64,000 nucleotides of DNA, from contig NZ_CP099960.1 of NCBI RefSeq assembly GCF_024137865.1, positions 1,860,001 to 1,924,000 on the forward strand. The letters run 5' to 3'. This stretch comes from Moraxella sp. FZFQ2102. Lineage in GTDB: Bacteria > Pseudomonadota > Gammaproteobacteria > Pseudomonadales > Moraxellaceae. Shown in pieces: positions 8,143 to 17,911 of the stretch. Under the pieces are notes generated by a model. The model did no database searches. It was not told the DNA's origin and saw only the letters and a program-made list of their open reading frames with translations. The translations under genes and the position numbers were made by a program. Position 1 is the first letter of the stretch, and each line of letters begins with the position of its first letter.

Positions 8143-9459
8143 TTACGATTTGCTATTTAAGTAATTGGTAATGATTGCTTGATATGCATCGATAAAATCA
8201 AAATACTGTCCGATATTGATCCGCTCATCGATTTTATGGTTCAGCATCGGGATACCTGGCCCATAAACCGCCAAATCCACATCATTATGATGGCGCAAAA
8301 ACTGTGCCGCATCGGTCGTACCTGATGCTGTGATCGGCGCAAGTCCCTTGGGGAATCTTTTGGCAAGGGTGCTTAAGTCTTGGTTCAGTACTTGACCCAT
8401 GCTATCTAGTAGATAAGGCACTTGCAATCTTGGCAGATCTTGGGTGGTATCGATGATGCTGCAAATCAAGGGTGAATCTGGTGCGGCGTATACAGGCGGC
8501 TGATCGGCGGTGATGATTAGACTTAGCTCATAGCCGTCTTGGGCGTTCAGCGTATCGATGATGGCTTGGATGTCATGGATTACCGCTTGGTTATCATACT
8601 CAGGGATGGTGCGGGCATTGGCTTCAAATTCGGCATGATCTGGAATGGAATTTACCTGCGTGCCGCCTTGGATGAGCGTGATATTATGCAGGGTATTGCC
8701 AAGTAGTGGATTGGTGATGGCATCAGCCTTGGTGCGAATATCGGCAGTGATCTGCATCATGGCGGCGTTCAGCTGCTCGATGGCGTTATTGCCAAGCTCA
8801 GGCATCGATGAGTGTGCAGCGACCCCTTTGGCGATGACTTTATAATTCAGCGAGCCTTTGTGGGCATGGATGATGCCGACATTGCAAGGCTCAGCAATCA
8901 GTAAGCCATCGACATCATCCATATAACCAAGCTTGGTCAGCTGCTGAGAGCCGTATTCGCCAACTTCTTCGCCGACGGTCGCCATCAGGCGGATTGTGCC
9001 AGTGAAGTTTTTGGTCTCATTCAGATGAACCATCGCCATCACCAGTGCAGCAAGGCCTGATTTCATATCCGATGCACCCCGGCCCCACAGCACACCATCA
9101 TCATCGATATGTGCCGAAAATGGCGGATGCGTCCAAAGACTAACATCACCAGCACTCACCACATCCATATGTCCTGAGATGGCAAGCGTCTTACCATTGC
9201 CATGATGAATTTCAGCAACCAAACTTGACCGATCTTTACAAAACTCAACCAGCTCTGATGAGATGCCATAAGACGCCAAAAATTCCTGTAAATGCAGAGC
9301 GACTTTGGCTTCATGATCGTTTTGGCTGTCAATTTTGATTAAATCGCACAGCAGTGTCAATGCTGTACGCTGCTCGTTACTGATCTGCGGAGCGGTGGGT
9401 TTATTATTGTTAGTGGCATTTAAATCGGTAGATAAGTGATCTAATAAAGTTTCGCACAT
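8143..9459 (-). CDS. M20 family metallopeptidase (ArgE/DapE-like), cytoplasmic paralogue
   Basis: A 438-residue two-metal amidohydrolase. Metal and catalytic motifs are visible: SGHMDVVSAGD, WGRGASDMKSG, VGEEVGEYG with its glutamate pair, AEPCNVGIIHAHKGSLNY, and GPGIPMLNHKIDE at the C-terminus. The dimerisation lid contains GVAAHSSMPELGNNAIE. There is no signal peptide, unlike its tandem neighbour, to which it is very similar from about residue 55 to the end. The ATG at 9459 has AAAGAG upstream; a longer open frame lacks a good site. The pair probably arose by duplication, one copy acquiring or losing export. The substrate (acetylated amino acid, succinyl-diaminopimelate or dipeptide) cannot be set from sequence. 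Confidence 0.88.
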   Translation of the reverse strand: MCETLLDHLSTDLNATNNNKPTAPQISNEQRTALTLLCDLIKIDSQNDHEAKVALHLQEFLASYGISSELVEFCKDRSSLVAEIHHGNGKTLAISGHMDVVSAGDVSLWTHPPFSAHIDDDGVLWGRGASDMKSGLAALVMAMVHLNETKNFTGTIRLMATVGEEVGEYGSQQLTKLGYMDDVDGLLIAEPCNVGIIHAHKGSLNYKVIAKGVAAHSSMPELGNNAIEQLNAAMMQITADIRTKADAITNPLLGNTLHNITLIQGGTQVNSIPDHAEFEANARTIPEYDNQAVIHDIQAIIDTLNAQDGYELSLIITADQPPVYAAPDSPLICSIIDTTQDLPRLQVPYLLDSMGQVLNQDLSTLAKRFPKGLAPITASGTTDAAQFLRHHNDVDLAVYGPGIPMLNHKIDERINIGQYFDFIDAYQAIITNYLNSKS

Positions 9460-9481
9460 AGGATACTCTTTTTTTGGTTTA

Positions 9482-9513
9482 TAAAATAAAAAAGGTGAAA
9501 CCATAAGTTTCGC
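9482..9513 (-). terminator. Probable terminator of ppc
   Basis: On the minus strand GGCGAAAC / GTTTCACC pairs with one mismatch around a TTATG loop and is followed by a T-rich run. It lies between ppc and the M20 gene. Confidence 0.55.
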
Positions 9514-9524
9514 CGATGAATGGC

Positions 9525-12278
9525 TCAGCCGGTATTTCGCAGACCCTGTGCTACGCCATTGATGGTCAAGTGAATCAGCTGTAATAATCGAGCATCATCA
9601 AAATTATCACTGCGATCCAGCGACTGCTCGCCACGGCGTTCTTTGAGTAGCAGTACCTGTAGCCAGTTTAATGCATTCAAATACGGTAGGCGCAGTGCCA
9701 ATGAGCGCGCCAACGAGCGGTTGTCTTCAAGCAAAGTTTTATGCCCAGTCAGCTTTAACAGGGCTGATTTACTGCGCTGATATTCTGCTTCGATCATCGC
9801 ATAGATTGCCTTGGCGGATTCTTGGTTTTCGGCAAGTTCGACATAAGTCTTGGCGATGGACAAATCAGTCTTGGCAAGCACCTGCTCCATGTTTGACAGC
9901 ATCGCGTAGAAAAATGCACTGTCATCGGCATGGGTGATCAGCTGCTCTAAATGATCATTATCATCAGCGATTAGGCTTTCGATCGCAGTACCAAAGCCAT
10001 ACCACGCAGGCAACATCAAGCGGTTTTGCATCCAAGAAAATACCCACGGAATGGCGCGTAAGTCCTGAATGCGTGCAAGACTCTTGCGGCTAGCTGGGCG
10101 CGAGCCGATGTTCAGCGTCGCAATCTCGGTAATCGGACTGGTTTGCAAGAAATAATCAATAAACGCAGGATGTTCAATCAGCGCACGATAATGGTTAAAC
10201 GCGCGTTCAGACAGCGATGACATCAAGCCAAAATCAGGCGTCATGGTCGCATTTGGTAGCACGGTAGCTTTGAGCGTCGCAGCGACCAGCACTTCCAGAT
10301 TGTGCTCGGCATTATTGGCTTCGGCGTACTTGGCAGTGATGACTTCGCCTTGTTCAGTGATGCGGATTTGACCTGCCACCGAGCCTGCAGGCTGTGCCAA
10401 AATCGCTTCAAATGATGGACCACCACCGCGACCGACACTGCCACCACGACCATGGAATAGGCGCATTTGCACTTGATGTTTCTCAAAAATCTGCACCAAT
10501 TTTTCTTCGGCTTGGTACAGTGACCACTGACTGGTGACATAGCCGCCATCTTTGTTGCTGTCAGAATAGCCAAGCATGATTTCTTGGGTATTGTTGCGGC
10601 TTTTGAGCAGGCTTTGATACCACGGTTTGGCAAGTAGCTCATCCATTACGCCAATGCAGTTTTGTAGTGCTTCGATGGTCTCAAACAATGGCACAATATT
10701 GACGCGCGATGTCGGCACGCCATTTTCTACTTTCAAAAGCCCTGTCTCTTTCATGATCAAGGCAAGCGCAAGCATATCGCTGATGGTTTCGCAGTTTGAG
10801 ATGATGCTTTGTTGGATAGCTGCTTCACCATAGCGATTTTTGATATCTGCCGCTGCCAAGAAAATATTCAGCTCTTTGGTGGTCTGCTCATCGTACTCGA
10901 CATAATGGCTGTACAATGGGCGGGCGGTGGCAAGCTCACGCAGTAGCACGCGTTGGCGCGCGGTCTCAGATAGGCTCAAATAATCTTCCAAATCGGCGTG
11001 CTTGAACAAATCATGCACCGTCTCAGCATGGATCTGCGCGTGCTGACGCAAATCCAGTGGCATCAGATAAAAGCCGAACAAGCTCACCGCGCGCATTAAA
11101 TCAGTCAAGCGACCTTGGGCAAGATATTCACTGCCATTATCGGTCAGCGAGCGGTGCAGTTTTTGTAAATCTGCCAAAAACTCATCGCTATTGGCATAAG
11201 CATCCGCCTTACCAAAGCGACAACCATAATCCAGATCCAGTGCATTACTGCTCGCAACGATACGCGCAGAGATCAGCGCAACCGCTAAGCGATACGGCTC
11301 TTCAGCGCGTGAAATCAGCTTTTCTGGCGAGTTTTCTGCCATCTTAAGCACATCATCATTGACTTTCACACGGCGAATCGACAGCGGCAGCTCTTGATAC
11401 AGCTCGCCCAATTGATCGCGATAAAAATAAAACAGTGCCGCACTTTGACGCTTGAAGGCTTGGCGCAGCGTATCAGCATCGACAAAAGGGTTGCCATCAC
11501 GGTCGCCACCGATCCAGCCACCGATGCGAATGACATCAGGCAAGATGGTCTGTGGATAAGCTTCATTCAGCTGATGACCTAGGCGCGCATACAGACGTGG
11601 CAAGGCTTGGAAAAAACTTAAATCAAAATACGCCACGCCATTGATGATCTCATCAGAGACATTGAGCTTAAACGGGCGCGTCTCATTGGTCTGCCATAGG
11701 GATAGCAGCACGGTTTTGATTTGGTTGGTGAGTTTTTGTTTTTGATAGCCGACCGCGAATTGAAAATCGGTCAATAGCGCGCGGATTTGGCGATGAAGCT
11801 TTAGCACGCTTTGACGCTGTACTTCGGTTGGGTGTGCGGTCATTACAGCGCTGATATTGATTTTGTTTAATTCGCTTTGTAGCTGTGATGGAGTAATGCC
11901 GCTGTTTTCGATTTGGTTTAATACCCCTGCAAAGCTTGATGAATTCGGCGTTAAATCTTGTGCTTCATAGCTTTGGCGACGGCGCGCATGGTGATGATCT
12001 TCAGCGATATTTAATACTTGCGCAAATAGACTGCAGGCGCGGATTAGGTTTTCGGTTTGGCGGCTGTTGAGCTTCGGCAGGGCTTTTTTGATCACGGTTT
12101 CAGGGTTGCCACCTTCGATCAGCTGATGAATGGTCTCAGCGACGATCGGCGAAGTCTGCTCTTCAAGCACATCAAGTAGCGCGCGGCTTAATAGCTCAGT
12201 ATCGGCGATCAGTGGTAGGTCTTTTTCTTGGTCGAGAAACTCAGCAGGTGTGTTTTGGTTGGATTTTTTGCTGCTCAT
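9525..12278 (-). CDS. ppc: Phosphoenolpyruvate carboxylase
   Basis: Carboxylates phosphoenolpyruvate to oxaloacetate, the anaplerotic feed of the citric acid cycle. The 917-residue protein shows VMTAHPTEVQRQSV with the catalytic histidine, GWIGGDRDGNPFV, FHGRGGSVGRGGGPSFEAIL (the mobile glycine loop with its catalytic arginine), IGSRPASRKS, and the conserved C-terminal NGVAQGLRNTG. The ATG at 12278 is preceded by AAGGAAACCACC; an ATG 17 codons upstream gives an atypical N-terminal extension and has no such site. The length fits the bacterial family (about 880-940). It is monocistronic, divergent from the small lipoprotein gene. Confidence 0.96.
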   Translation of the reverse strand: MSSKKSNQNTPAEFLDQEKDLPLIADTELLSRALLDVLEEQTSPIVAETIHQLIEGGNPETVIKKALPKLNSRQTENLIRACSLFAQVLNIAEDHHHARRRQSYEAQDLTPNSSSFAGVLNQIENSGITPSQLQSELNKINISAVMTAHPTEVQRQSVLKLHRQIRALLTDFQFAVGYQKQKLTNQIKTVLLSLWQTNETRPFKLNVSDEIINGVAYFDLSFFQALPRLYARLGHQLNEAYPQTILPDVIRIGGWIGGDRDGNPFVDADTLRQAFKRQSAALFYFYRDQLGELYQELPLSIRRVKVNDDVLKMAENSPEKLISRAEEPYRLAVALISARIVASSNALDLDYGCRFGKADAYANSDEFLADLQKLHRSLTDNGSEYLAQGRLTDLMRAVSLFGFYLMPLDLRQHAQIHAETVHDLFKHADLEDYLSLSETARQRVLLRELATARPLYSHYVEYDEQTTKELNIFLAAADIKNRYGEAAIQQSIISNCETISDMLALALIMKETGLLKVENGVPTSRVNIVPLFETIEALQNCIGVMDELLAKPWYQSLLKSRNNTQEIMLGYSDSNKDGGYVTSQWSLYQAEEKLVQIFEKHQVQMRLFHGRGGSVGRGGGPSFEAILAQPAGSVAGQIRITEQGEVITAKYAEANNAEHNLEVLVAATLKATVLPNATMTPDFGLMSSLSERAFNHYRALIEHPAFIDYFLQTSPITEIATLNIGSRPASRKSLARIQDLRAIPWVFSWMQNRLMLPAWYGFGTAIESLIADDNDHLEQLITHADDSAFFYAMLSNMEQVLAKTDLSIAKTYVELAENQESAKAIYAMIEAEYQRSKSALLKLTGHKTLLEDNRSLARSLALRLPYLNALNWLQVLLLKERRGEQSLDRSDNFDDARLLQLIHLTINGVAQGLRNTG

Positions 12279-12452
12279 GGTGGTTTCCTTATCATGCAAA
12301 ATTACATGGTTTACATTATTAATAAACAAAACTTATCTAAAGAAAATTTATTCATACTTTATGGCATATTACACCAGTTTGATGAAATTTTAAAGTCAAA
12401 AATGCAGATTTTCTTGGCTGGTAAATTTAGTAAAAAATAAGACTGCTTTCCC

Positions 12453-12480
12453 TTGCATTTCCCCAATTTTTCGGTATAAT
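12453..12480 (+). promoter_or_regulatory. Putative promoter of the DUF333 lipoprotein gene
   Basis: TTGCAT (12453-12458), 16-base spacer, TATAAT (12475-12480), about 58 bases before the start codon. Confidence 0.6.
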
Positions 12481-12538
12481 ACGCCAAAATTAGTAAATTT
12501 TAAGACTAATTTATCCATTCAGCATTTTAGGAATTTTT

Positions 12539-12784
12539 ATGAAAATTTTAACTTTAGTGACATTGGGAGTTGCCATGCTTTTAACCGCTTGCACTACAAC
12601 CAATAATACTACCGAACCAGAGCCTATGATTGGTATGGCAAATCCTGTTTCAGAATTTTGCGTAAAACAAGGCGGAAAATTAGAACCTCGTAAAGATAAA
12701 GATAGCGGTAAATATGCGATGTGTCATTTGCCAAATGGTCAAGTGGTAGAAGAATGGGATTATTTTCGCAAGCATAGCAAATAA
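12539..12784 (+). CDS. Small DUF333 lipoprotein
   Basis: An 81-residue lipoprotein: signal peptide MKILTLVTLGVAMLLTAC with lipobox L-T-A-C, a short acidic linker, then a DUF333 domain recognisable by PVSEFCVKQGGKLEPR and YAMCHLPNGQVVEEWDYFR. The two cysteines of the domain are conserved in the family. DUF333 proteins are often annotated as hemolysin-like or Hsl-associated, but their function is not established. AGGAATTTTT precedes the ATG. The gene has its own promoter and terminator. It is visibly more AT-rich than ppc. Confidence 0.88.
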   Translation: MKILTLVTLGVAMLLTACTTTNNTTEPEPMIGMANPVSEFCVKQGGKLEPRKDKDSGKYAMCHLPNGQVVEEWDYFRKHSK

Positions 12785-12806
12785 TACCTGTTCTCACCAT
12801 TTGTGG

Positions 12807-12839
12807 CATGGCGTAATGTAATTTACGCCATGTTTTTTT
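12807..12839 (+). terminator. Terminator of the DUF333 lipoprotein gene
   Basis: ATGGCGTAA / TTTACGCCAT stem with a short loop, followed by GTTTTTTT. Confidence 0.8.
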
Positions 12840-12860
12840 AGGGAATATTAAGAAGATGTG

Positions 12861-13292
12861 ATGAATTATTTTAATGAACTTGGCAATGCCATTGCTCAAA
12901 TTGATGGTGCAGTTGAACATTGGATTGTCAAACTTGGCTTAACTTATAATCATTTTGCGGTATTGTATAGCTTGGCGGACAATGCAGATGGCATAACTCA
13001 AAAGCAAATTTGCGATGAGTGGTATATTCCTAAGCAAACGATTTTTAATATTTGTAAAGAATATAAGGAAAAAGGCTTACTTGAATTTTACCCAAGTGCG
13101 ACCGATAAGCGTGAAAAAATCATGCGTTTGACGGACGCAGGTAGGGCGATTGCCAAGCCGATTTTGGCAAAAACGCATACGCTCAGCGAACAGGCTTTTG
13201 CTGAATTTGGTACAGAAAAAACCGCTCAATTATTTGCTTTAATGCACGAATTAAGTGCTATTTTTAACAGACATATTGAACATCATGACTGA
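12861..13292 (+). CDS. MarR family transcriptional regulator
   Basis: A 143-residue winged-helix regulator. The DNA-binding core is seen in HFAVLYSLADNADGITQKQI, then CDEWYIPKQTIFNICKEYKE as the recognition-helix region, followed by a wing with PSATDKREKIMRLTDAGR, the DxR signature of MarR proteins. It binds DNA as a dimer, usually repressing its own operon and releasing on ligand binding; the ligand is unknown. The ATG at 12861 follows AAGAAGATGTG; the GTG just before it is a less likely start. Its last codons overlap by 8 bases with a downstream membrane-protein gene, so it probably controls that gene. The target is decayed, so the regulator may now lack its partner. Confidence 0.88.
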   Translation: MNYFNELGNAIAQIDGAVEHWIVKLGLTYNHFAVLYSLADNADGITQKQICDEWYIPKQTIFNICKEYKEKGLLEFYPSATDKREKIMRLTDAGRAIAKPILAKTHTLSEQAFAEFGTEKTAQLFALMHELSAIFNRHIEHHD

Positions 13293-14174
13293 TTTGACCT
13301 TAGAACCGACCATGTTTCACACGCTAAAACACATTGCGATACAACATAAAAAACGCTTATTTGCGACCTTTAGCCTTGTATTTGCCGAAAATTTACTTTT
13401 GTTGCTTTATCCGCTGGTGGGCAGTTTTGCAGTCAATGCGGTGTTGGCAGGCAATTTATTGTCAGCTTTGGCGTATGCGTTGATGGTGCTGGTGATTTGG
13501 GCAGTTGGTTAGGCGCGGCGTGCGGTAGATACTCGTGCGTTTACTCGGATTTATAGTGAACTTGCCGTGCCTGTGATTTTAGGGCAACATCATAAGGGTT
13601 TTGATGTACCCACGACCACTGCTCGAGTGGCGTTATCAAGGGAATTTGTTAATTTTTTTGAACAGCATTTGCCAATACTCATCACATCTGCTTTTTCTAT
13701 TGTTGGGGCGGTGGTGATGTTACTTTTGATTGAATTTTGGTCAGGTGTAGTGGCGTTGGGCATTGCCATGGTATTTGCTTTTATCTTGCCAAATTATATC
13801 AAGATGAATGATAAGCTGTATTTTAAGCTCAATTATCGTCTTGAAAAAGAAGTGGATTGTGTGGAGCGTGCCAGTCATCGAGAACTCTCCAAACATTATG
13901 GCTTAGTGGAAAAGTTACGGATTTTGATTTCCAATCGTGAAGCGGTGAGTTTTTGTGTATTGGTGTGGCGATGGCGATTTTGTTTGGCGTAACGCTCACC
14001 GTGCTAACGCTGAAAAATGGCGTAACGGCTGGGCATATTTATGCGGTGATTACTTATTTGTGGACATTTGCCATTAGCCTTGATGATATGCCAAGATTAG
14101 TGGAAGAATTATCTAAACTCAAAGATATTGGCAAGCGCGTGGAAGTAGGACGGGGTGAAGCGGTGGCGGTGTGA
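13285..14174 (+). pseudogene. ABC-transporter-type six-helix membrane protein (ABC_membrane_3-like), decayed
   Basis: Three open pieces form one protein. It starts MTDLTLEPTMFHTLKHIAIQ, runs through membrane helices (LLLLLYPLVGSFAVNAVLAG), is stopped by TAG at 13510-13512, continues in the same frame with ARRAVDTRAFTRIYSELAVP, and loses frame near 13950 in a T5 tract, where one more T would give SFLCIGVAMAILFGV in frame. It ends KLKDIGKRVEVGRGEAVAV. No nucleotide-binding domain follows. This resembles stand-alone ABC six-transmembrane proteins of about 290 residues that occur next to MarR genes. The start overlaps the marR stop. With one nonsense codon and one frameshift it is unlikely to be functional. 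Confidence 0.8.
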
Positions 14175-14221
14175 TGGGTAATGTGCTGGGCAGTTTATAG
14201 CCCAACACATTGTACGATAAA

Positions 14222-14554
14222 TCACTTTTCAGCTTTTGAGACATTGGTATATTGATCGAAATTCTCAATATACTGATCTAGGTTCTCTGACAGCATTTGT
14301 TGATATTTTTCGGTGTAAAACTTGATGATGTCGTCTTTTTCTTTGGCAAGATCGCTGCCTTTAACAAAGCCGATGCTTGCTGCTGATACCGCAAAGCGCG
14401 CTGCGGCATAGTTTAGGCTTGCGGCGACTTGTCCTGCGTGCGACTGTGGGCTCAGCTGACTGTTGGCAAGATTGATCACTTGATCAGCACGCTCAAAAAA
14501 CGCATTCATCTGCGCTTGGAATTCTTCTTCGTTAAATTCTGGTTTGTTACTCAT
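14222..14554 (-). CDS. DUF3144 family protein
   Basis: A 110-residue cytoplasmic protein. The family pattern is clear: FFERADQVINLANSQL, then VAASLNYAAARFAVSAAS, KEKDDIIKFYTEKYQQML and ENLDQYIENF. It is predicted to be nearly all alpha-helical. Function is unknown. The ATG at 14554 has TAGGAAAAATT upstream; a longer frame exists but begins in the terminator region. It lies downstream of metK, from which it is separated by a terminator, so it is probably a separate transcript. Confidence 0.87.
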   Translation of the reverse strand: MSNKPEFNEEEFQAQMNAFFERADQVINLANSQLSPQSHAGQVAASLNYAAARFAVSAASIGFVKGSDLAKEKDDIIKFYTEKYQQMLSENLDQYIENFDQYTNVSKAEK

Positions 14555-14612
14555 AATTTTTCCTAGTATTATCAATGGGTTAAATGACTTTTTAAAGATC
14601 AAATACAGCTTA

Positions 14613-14651
14613 TAAAAAAGCCTTAGAACACGCTTATTCTAAGGCTTTTAT
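14613..14651 (-). terminator. Terminator of metK
   Basis: AAAAGCCTTAGAA / TTCTAAGGCTTTT stem with an 8-base loop, flanked by A and T runs. Confidence 0.85.
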
Positions 14652-14676
14652 CATGCTTAAGCAAGAGATTTACTGA

Positions 14677-15837
14677 TTAAATCGCGGTGCGCAGCAGCTC
14701 AGCTTTATCGGTTTTTTCCCAAGTAAAGGCATGGTCTGAGCCTGTGCGACCGAAGTGACCGTAGCTGGCGGTTTGTTGGTACATCGGCTGCAATAGATCA
14801 AGCATACGCGTGATGCCATAAGGGCGCAGGTCGAAGTGCGCGCGGATTAGATCGACGATTTGTGCGTCACTGATTTTACCTGTGTTAAAGGTATTGACCG
14901 AGATCGAAGTCGGCTCAGCGACACCGATGGCATAGCTGACTTGTACTTCGCAGCGATCAGCAAGGCCTGCTGCGACGATGTTTTTGGCGACATAGCGACC
15001 TGCATAAGCAGCCGAGCGATCGACTTTTGATGGATCTTTACCACTGAATGCACCGCCGCCGTGACGCGCCATACCGCCATAGGTATCGACGATGATTTTA
15101 CGACCAGTCAGACCAGCATCACCGACAGGACCGCCGATGACGAATTTGCCCGTTGGGTTGATGTGATATTGTGTGCCTGCGTGTAGCAGCTCAGCTGGGA
15201 TGACTTTTTTGATGATTTCTTCCATCACCGCTTCATGCAGGTCAGTTTGGCTGATCTCTGGGCTGTGCTGAGTTGATAGCACCACCGCATCGACGGCAAA
15301 TGGCTTGAATGCTGCATCATAATGCAAGGTGACTTGCGCTTTGGCGTCTGGACGCAGCCAAGGCAAAGTACCGTTTTTACGAAGTTCAGCTTGACGCTCC
15401 ATTAAGCGGTGTGATAGCTGAATCGGTGCAGGCATCAGTACTTCAGTTTCGTTGGTTGCATAGCCGAACATCAAGCCTTGGTCACCTGCGCCTTGGTCTT
15501 CTGGGCGTGAGCGATCGACACCTTGGGCGATCTCTGGTGACTGCTTGCCGATCATGTTGATCACTGCGCAGGTTGAGCCATCAAAGCCAAGATCTGAATG
15601 GTTGTAGCCGATGTTGTTTACGGTGTCGCGGACGATGGCTTCGACATCGATGTTCGCGTGTGTGCTGATCTCGCCAGCTAATACCACCGCCCCTGTTTTT
15701 ACCAAGGTCTCACACGCCACGCGCGCATCTTTGTCTTGTTCTAAGATAGCATCAAGTAGGGCGTCAGAGATTTGGTCTGCCATCTTATCTGGATGGCCTT
15801 CGCTGACAGATTCTGAAGTAAATACGGAATAATTCAT
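14677..15837 (-). CDS. metK: S-adenosylmethionine synthetase
   Basis: Makes S-adenosylmethionine from methionine and ATP. The 386-residue protein begins [20 protein letters not shown], containing the N-terminal ATP-site histidine. The hexapeptide GAGDQG and the P-loop-like [19 protein letters not shown] are both present. The C-terminal [14 protein letters not shown] is also typical. The ATG at 15837 gives the usual family length; its ribosome-binding site (GTGAAAATC) is weak. The 237-base upstream region has no SAM riboswitch that I can recognise. It complements metY and the probable methionine importer elsewhere in the window. Confidence 0.97.
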   Translation of the reverse strand: MNYSVFTSESVSEGHPDKMADQISDALLDAILEQDKDARVACETLVKTGAVVLAGEISTHANIDVEAIVRDTVNNIGYNHSDLGFDGSTCAVINMIGKQSPEIAQGVDRSRPEDQGAGDQGLMFGYATNETEVLMPAPIQLSHRLMERQAELRKNGTLPWLRPDAKAQVTLHYDAAFKPFAVDAVVLSTQHSPEISQTDLHEAVMEEIIKKVIPAELLHAGTQYHINPTGKFVIGGPVGDAGLTGRKIIVDTYGGMARHGGGAFSGKDPSKVDRSAAYAGRYVAKNIVAAGLADRCEVQVSYAIGVAEPTSISVNTFNTGKISDAQIVDLIRAHFDLRPYGITRMLDLLQPMYQQTASYGHFGRTGSDHAFTWEKTDKAELLRTAI

Positions 15838-16074
15838 AAGATTTTCACTATAAAAAAGAAGAAAAAAGTGTGCGATTCTGGTGGCTTTTTTAGGCTTGAC
15901 AGAACAAATACCCACTCGCAAAAGGCTTGGTCTGAATCAATTATTCATCGATAAGAAAAATCTTTGGGTATTTGGCGGAAAATTATACTTGAAAAGTATG
16001 ATAAAAACCAATGAAAAATTTTCATATAAAGATGAAAATGATTACGCTTACGGTTGTGAATGTGATGAAATTGA

Positions 16075-16746
16075 TCAAATAGAAAAATCGTCAGAAGACT
16101 TGGCGGACTTTTGGGCTTGGACTTTTTCTTGTTCAGCGCGGGCTTTTTCGCGGGCTTTATGACCTTTTTGCTTGCTAAATCGCGGCGCTTTGGCGTTATA
16201 ACCGTGGCGTGCTTGCCAGTCGCGCACCGTGCGATAATGCCAAAAAATCCGAAACGCCACGCCCAGCACAATACTGGTGATGATCGCAGACAGCACAAGC
16301 CCGACCACCATCGTTTGCCAAGAGAAAATCTTGTGATGGGTAAAGGGGTTAATAGCGTCGCTTGTCGTCACCCAAAGGGTTAAATCGCTTAAGATGATAC
16401 CAATGCTGCGAATGCCGATCATCGGCTCACCAAGCAGCCATGCGCCAAGTGAATACGCCGCCCAAAATACAGGAATGCCTGTCAAAGGATTGGTAATCCA
16501 TGTCAAAGCCACCGCCATCGGTACATTGGCACGCACAAGCAGCGCACCGATGATGGCAAGCGGCATCTGCCCTGGTAGTGGAAAAAACGCCGCCAACACG
16601 CCGACATATACCGCACGATTAAGCGAACCACGATTCATCTGCCACAGGCGCGGATCTGCCAAAAAAGGCGCAAACATCGCGATCAGGCGATTTTCACGCA
16701 GCTTTTCGGGGGTAGGCAGCCAGGCTTTGATTTTATTTTTTGGCAT
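16075..16746 (-). CDS. DUF2062 membrane protein
   Basis: A 223-residue inner-membrane protein. The DUF2062 core is visible: WQMNRGSLNRAVYVGVLAAF, then FFPLPGQMPLAIIGALLVRA and ITNPLTGIPVFWAAYSLGAW, with about three to four transmembrane helices. The C-terminal tail is highly basic and then charged (KQKGHKAREKARAEQEKVQA). Function is unknown; some relatives are fused to glycosyltransferases. The upstream 296 bases, shared with the divergent orn gene, contain no other gene that I can support. Confidence 0.86.
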   Translation of the reverse strand: MPKNKIKAWLPTPEKLRENRLIAMFAPFLADPRLWQMNRGSLNRAVYVGVLAAFFPLPGQMPLAIIGALLVRANVPMAVALTWITNPLTGIPVFWAAYSLGAWLLGEPMIGIRSIGIILSDLTLWVTTSDAINPFTHHKIFSWQTMVVGLVLSAIITSIVLGVAFRIFWHYRTVRDWQARHGYNAKAPRFSKQKGHKAREKARAEQEKVQAQKSAKSSDDFSI

Positions 16747-17042
16747 GAAAATCTGGTCGCGAGTAGCATGGATGGTTGATGATAAATTTAAGTCGCTGAT
16801 TATAACAAAATTTTATAAAGATTTCGATGTTAAAGCGTGTGTTTTTGTAAGCAAGCGGTATCGAAAACTGTATCTGTTGCTACAATGATTTTTGCTAAGA
16901 GTATTTACCAAGCGTATTTGCTAAGATAAGGCGCGTGCCAGTTTGTCAATGTATCTGATAATCATCTGATGACTGCTTTTTAAATCATGGCGTATGCGTG
17001 CAAGCTGTGCTACAATGGCAAGGTTTGATAAAGGATAATTTC

Positions 17043-17630
17043 ATGACTGACAAAATTAAAATCGCCACGCCAAAACCATCAACCAAAGCCAAAAAAGCCT
17101 TGATTTGGATTGACCTTGAGATGACAGGGCTTGATACCCAGCGCGATGAGATCATCGAGATCGCAACCATCGTCACGGATGATGATTTGAACATCCTTGC
17201 TGAAGGTCCCGTGCTTGCCATCAAGGTCAGTGATGTGGTGCTAAATGGCATGGATGACTGGAATAAGAACCAACACGGACAATCTGGTCTCATTGATCGC
17301 GTGCGCCGCAGTAAAGTGACGCTTGAAGATGCTGAAGTGCAGACCATTGAATTTCTGTCAAAGTGGGTGGATGCGGGCATCTCACCGATGTGTGGTAATT
17401 CCATCTGTCAAGATCGCCGATTCTTGGCGCGCCAAATGCCGAAGCTTGAGCGTTATTTTCACTATCGCAACCTTGATGTTTCAAGTATCAAAGAGCTGTG
17501 CTATCGCTGGCGTCCTGATGTGGCAAGCGGCTACCAAAAAGGCGGCGCGCATCTTGCCCTAGACGACATCCGCGACTCAATCCGCGAGCTGCGCCATTAT
17601 CGTGAGCATTTTTTTAAGTTATTGGATTGA
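17043..17630 (+). CDS. orn: Oligoribonuclease
   Basis: A DEDDh 3'-5' exonuclease that degrades di- and oligoribonucleotides, including the linear pGpG from cyclic-di-GMP turnover. The motifs are [12 protein letters not shown] with the D-E pair, a central [20 protein letters not shown] and a C-terminal [14 protein letters not shown] with the catalytic histidine. The 195-residue product is slightly longer than E. coli Orn because of a basic N-terminal extension. The ATG at 17043 has AAGGATAATTTC upstream. A TACAAT -10-like box lies at 17011-17016. Confidence 0.96.
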   Translation: MTDKIKIATPKPSTKAKKALIWIDLEMTGLDTQRDEIIEIATIVTDDDLNILAEGPVLAIKVSDVVLNGMDDWNKNQHGQSGLIDRVRRSKVTLEDAEVQTIEFLSKWVDAGISPMCGNSICQDRRFLARQMPKLERYFHYRNLDVSSIKELCYRWRPDVASGYQKGGAHLALDDIRDSIRELRHYREHFFKLLD

Positions 17631-17648
17631 TGGCTGTGCAATGAATCA

Positions 17649-17680
17649 ACGGAACGCAGTGAGTGTGTTCCGTTTTTTAT
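17649..17680 (+). terminator. Terminator of orn
   Basis: AACGGAAC / GTTCCGTT stem followed by a T run, just after the orn stop. Confidence 0.8.
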
Positions 17681-17911
17681 TTATAAATTGGTTTAAAAAT
17701 CAATGACTCATCATCAGATTATCGATCAAGATTGCGTTTTTTTTCTTGAAAAATTACCCTGCCATCCTTATAGTATAATCACCGCTGATGATTTTATGGG
17801 TATCTGTATAATTATCCAAAGCGTGACAATGCCGAAAATCTACACATAATAAATGGCATATTAACATTATAATAAATTCATAATTAAATAATAATCAATA
17901 AGGAGCTTTCC

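Noticed and set aside
15838..16074. SAM riboswitch or leader-encoded gene upstream of metK
   Set aside because: I could not recognise a known SAM-riboswitch core. The plus-strand open frame here (15881-16162) lacks a ribosome-binding site and runs antisense into the DUF2062 gene.
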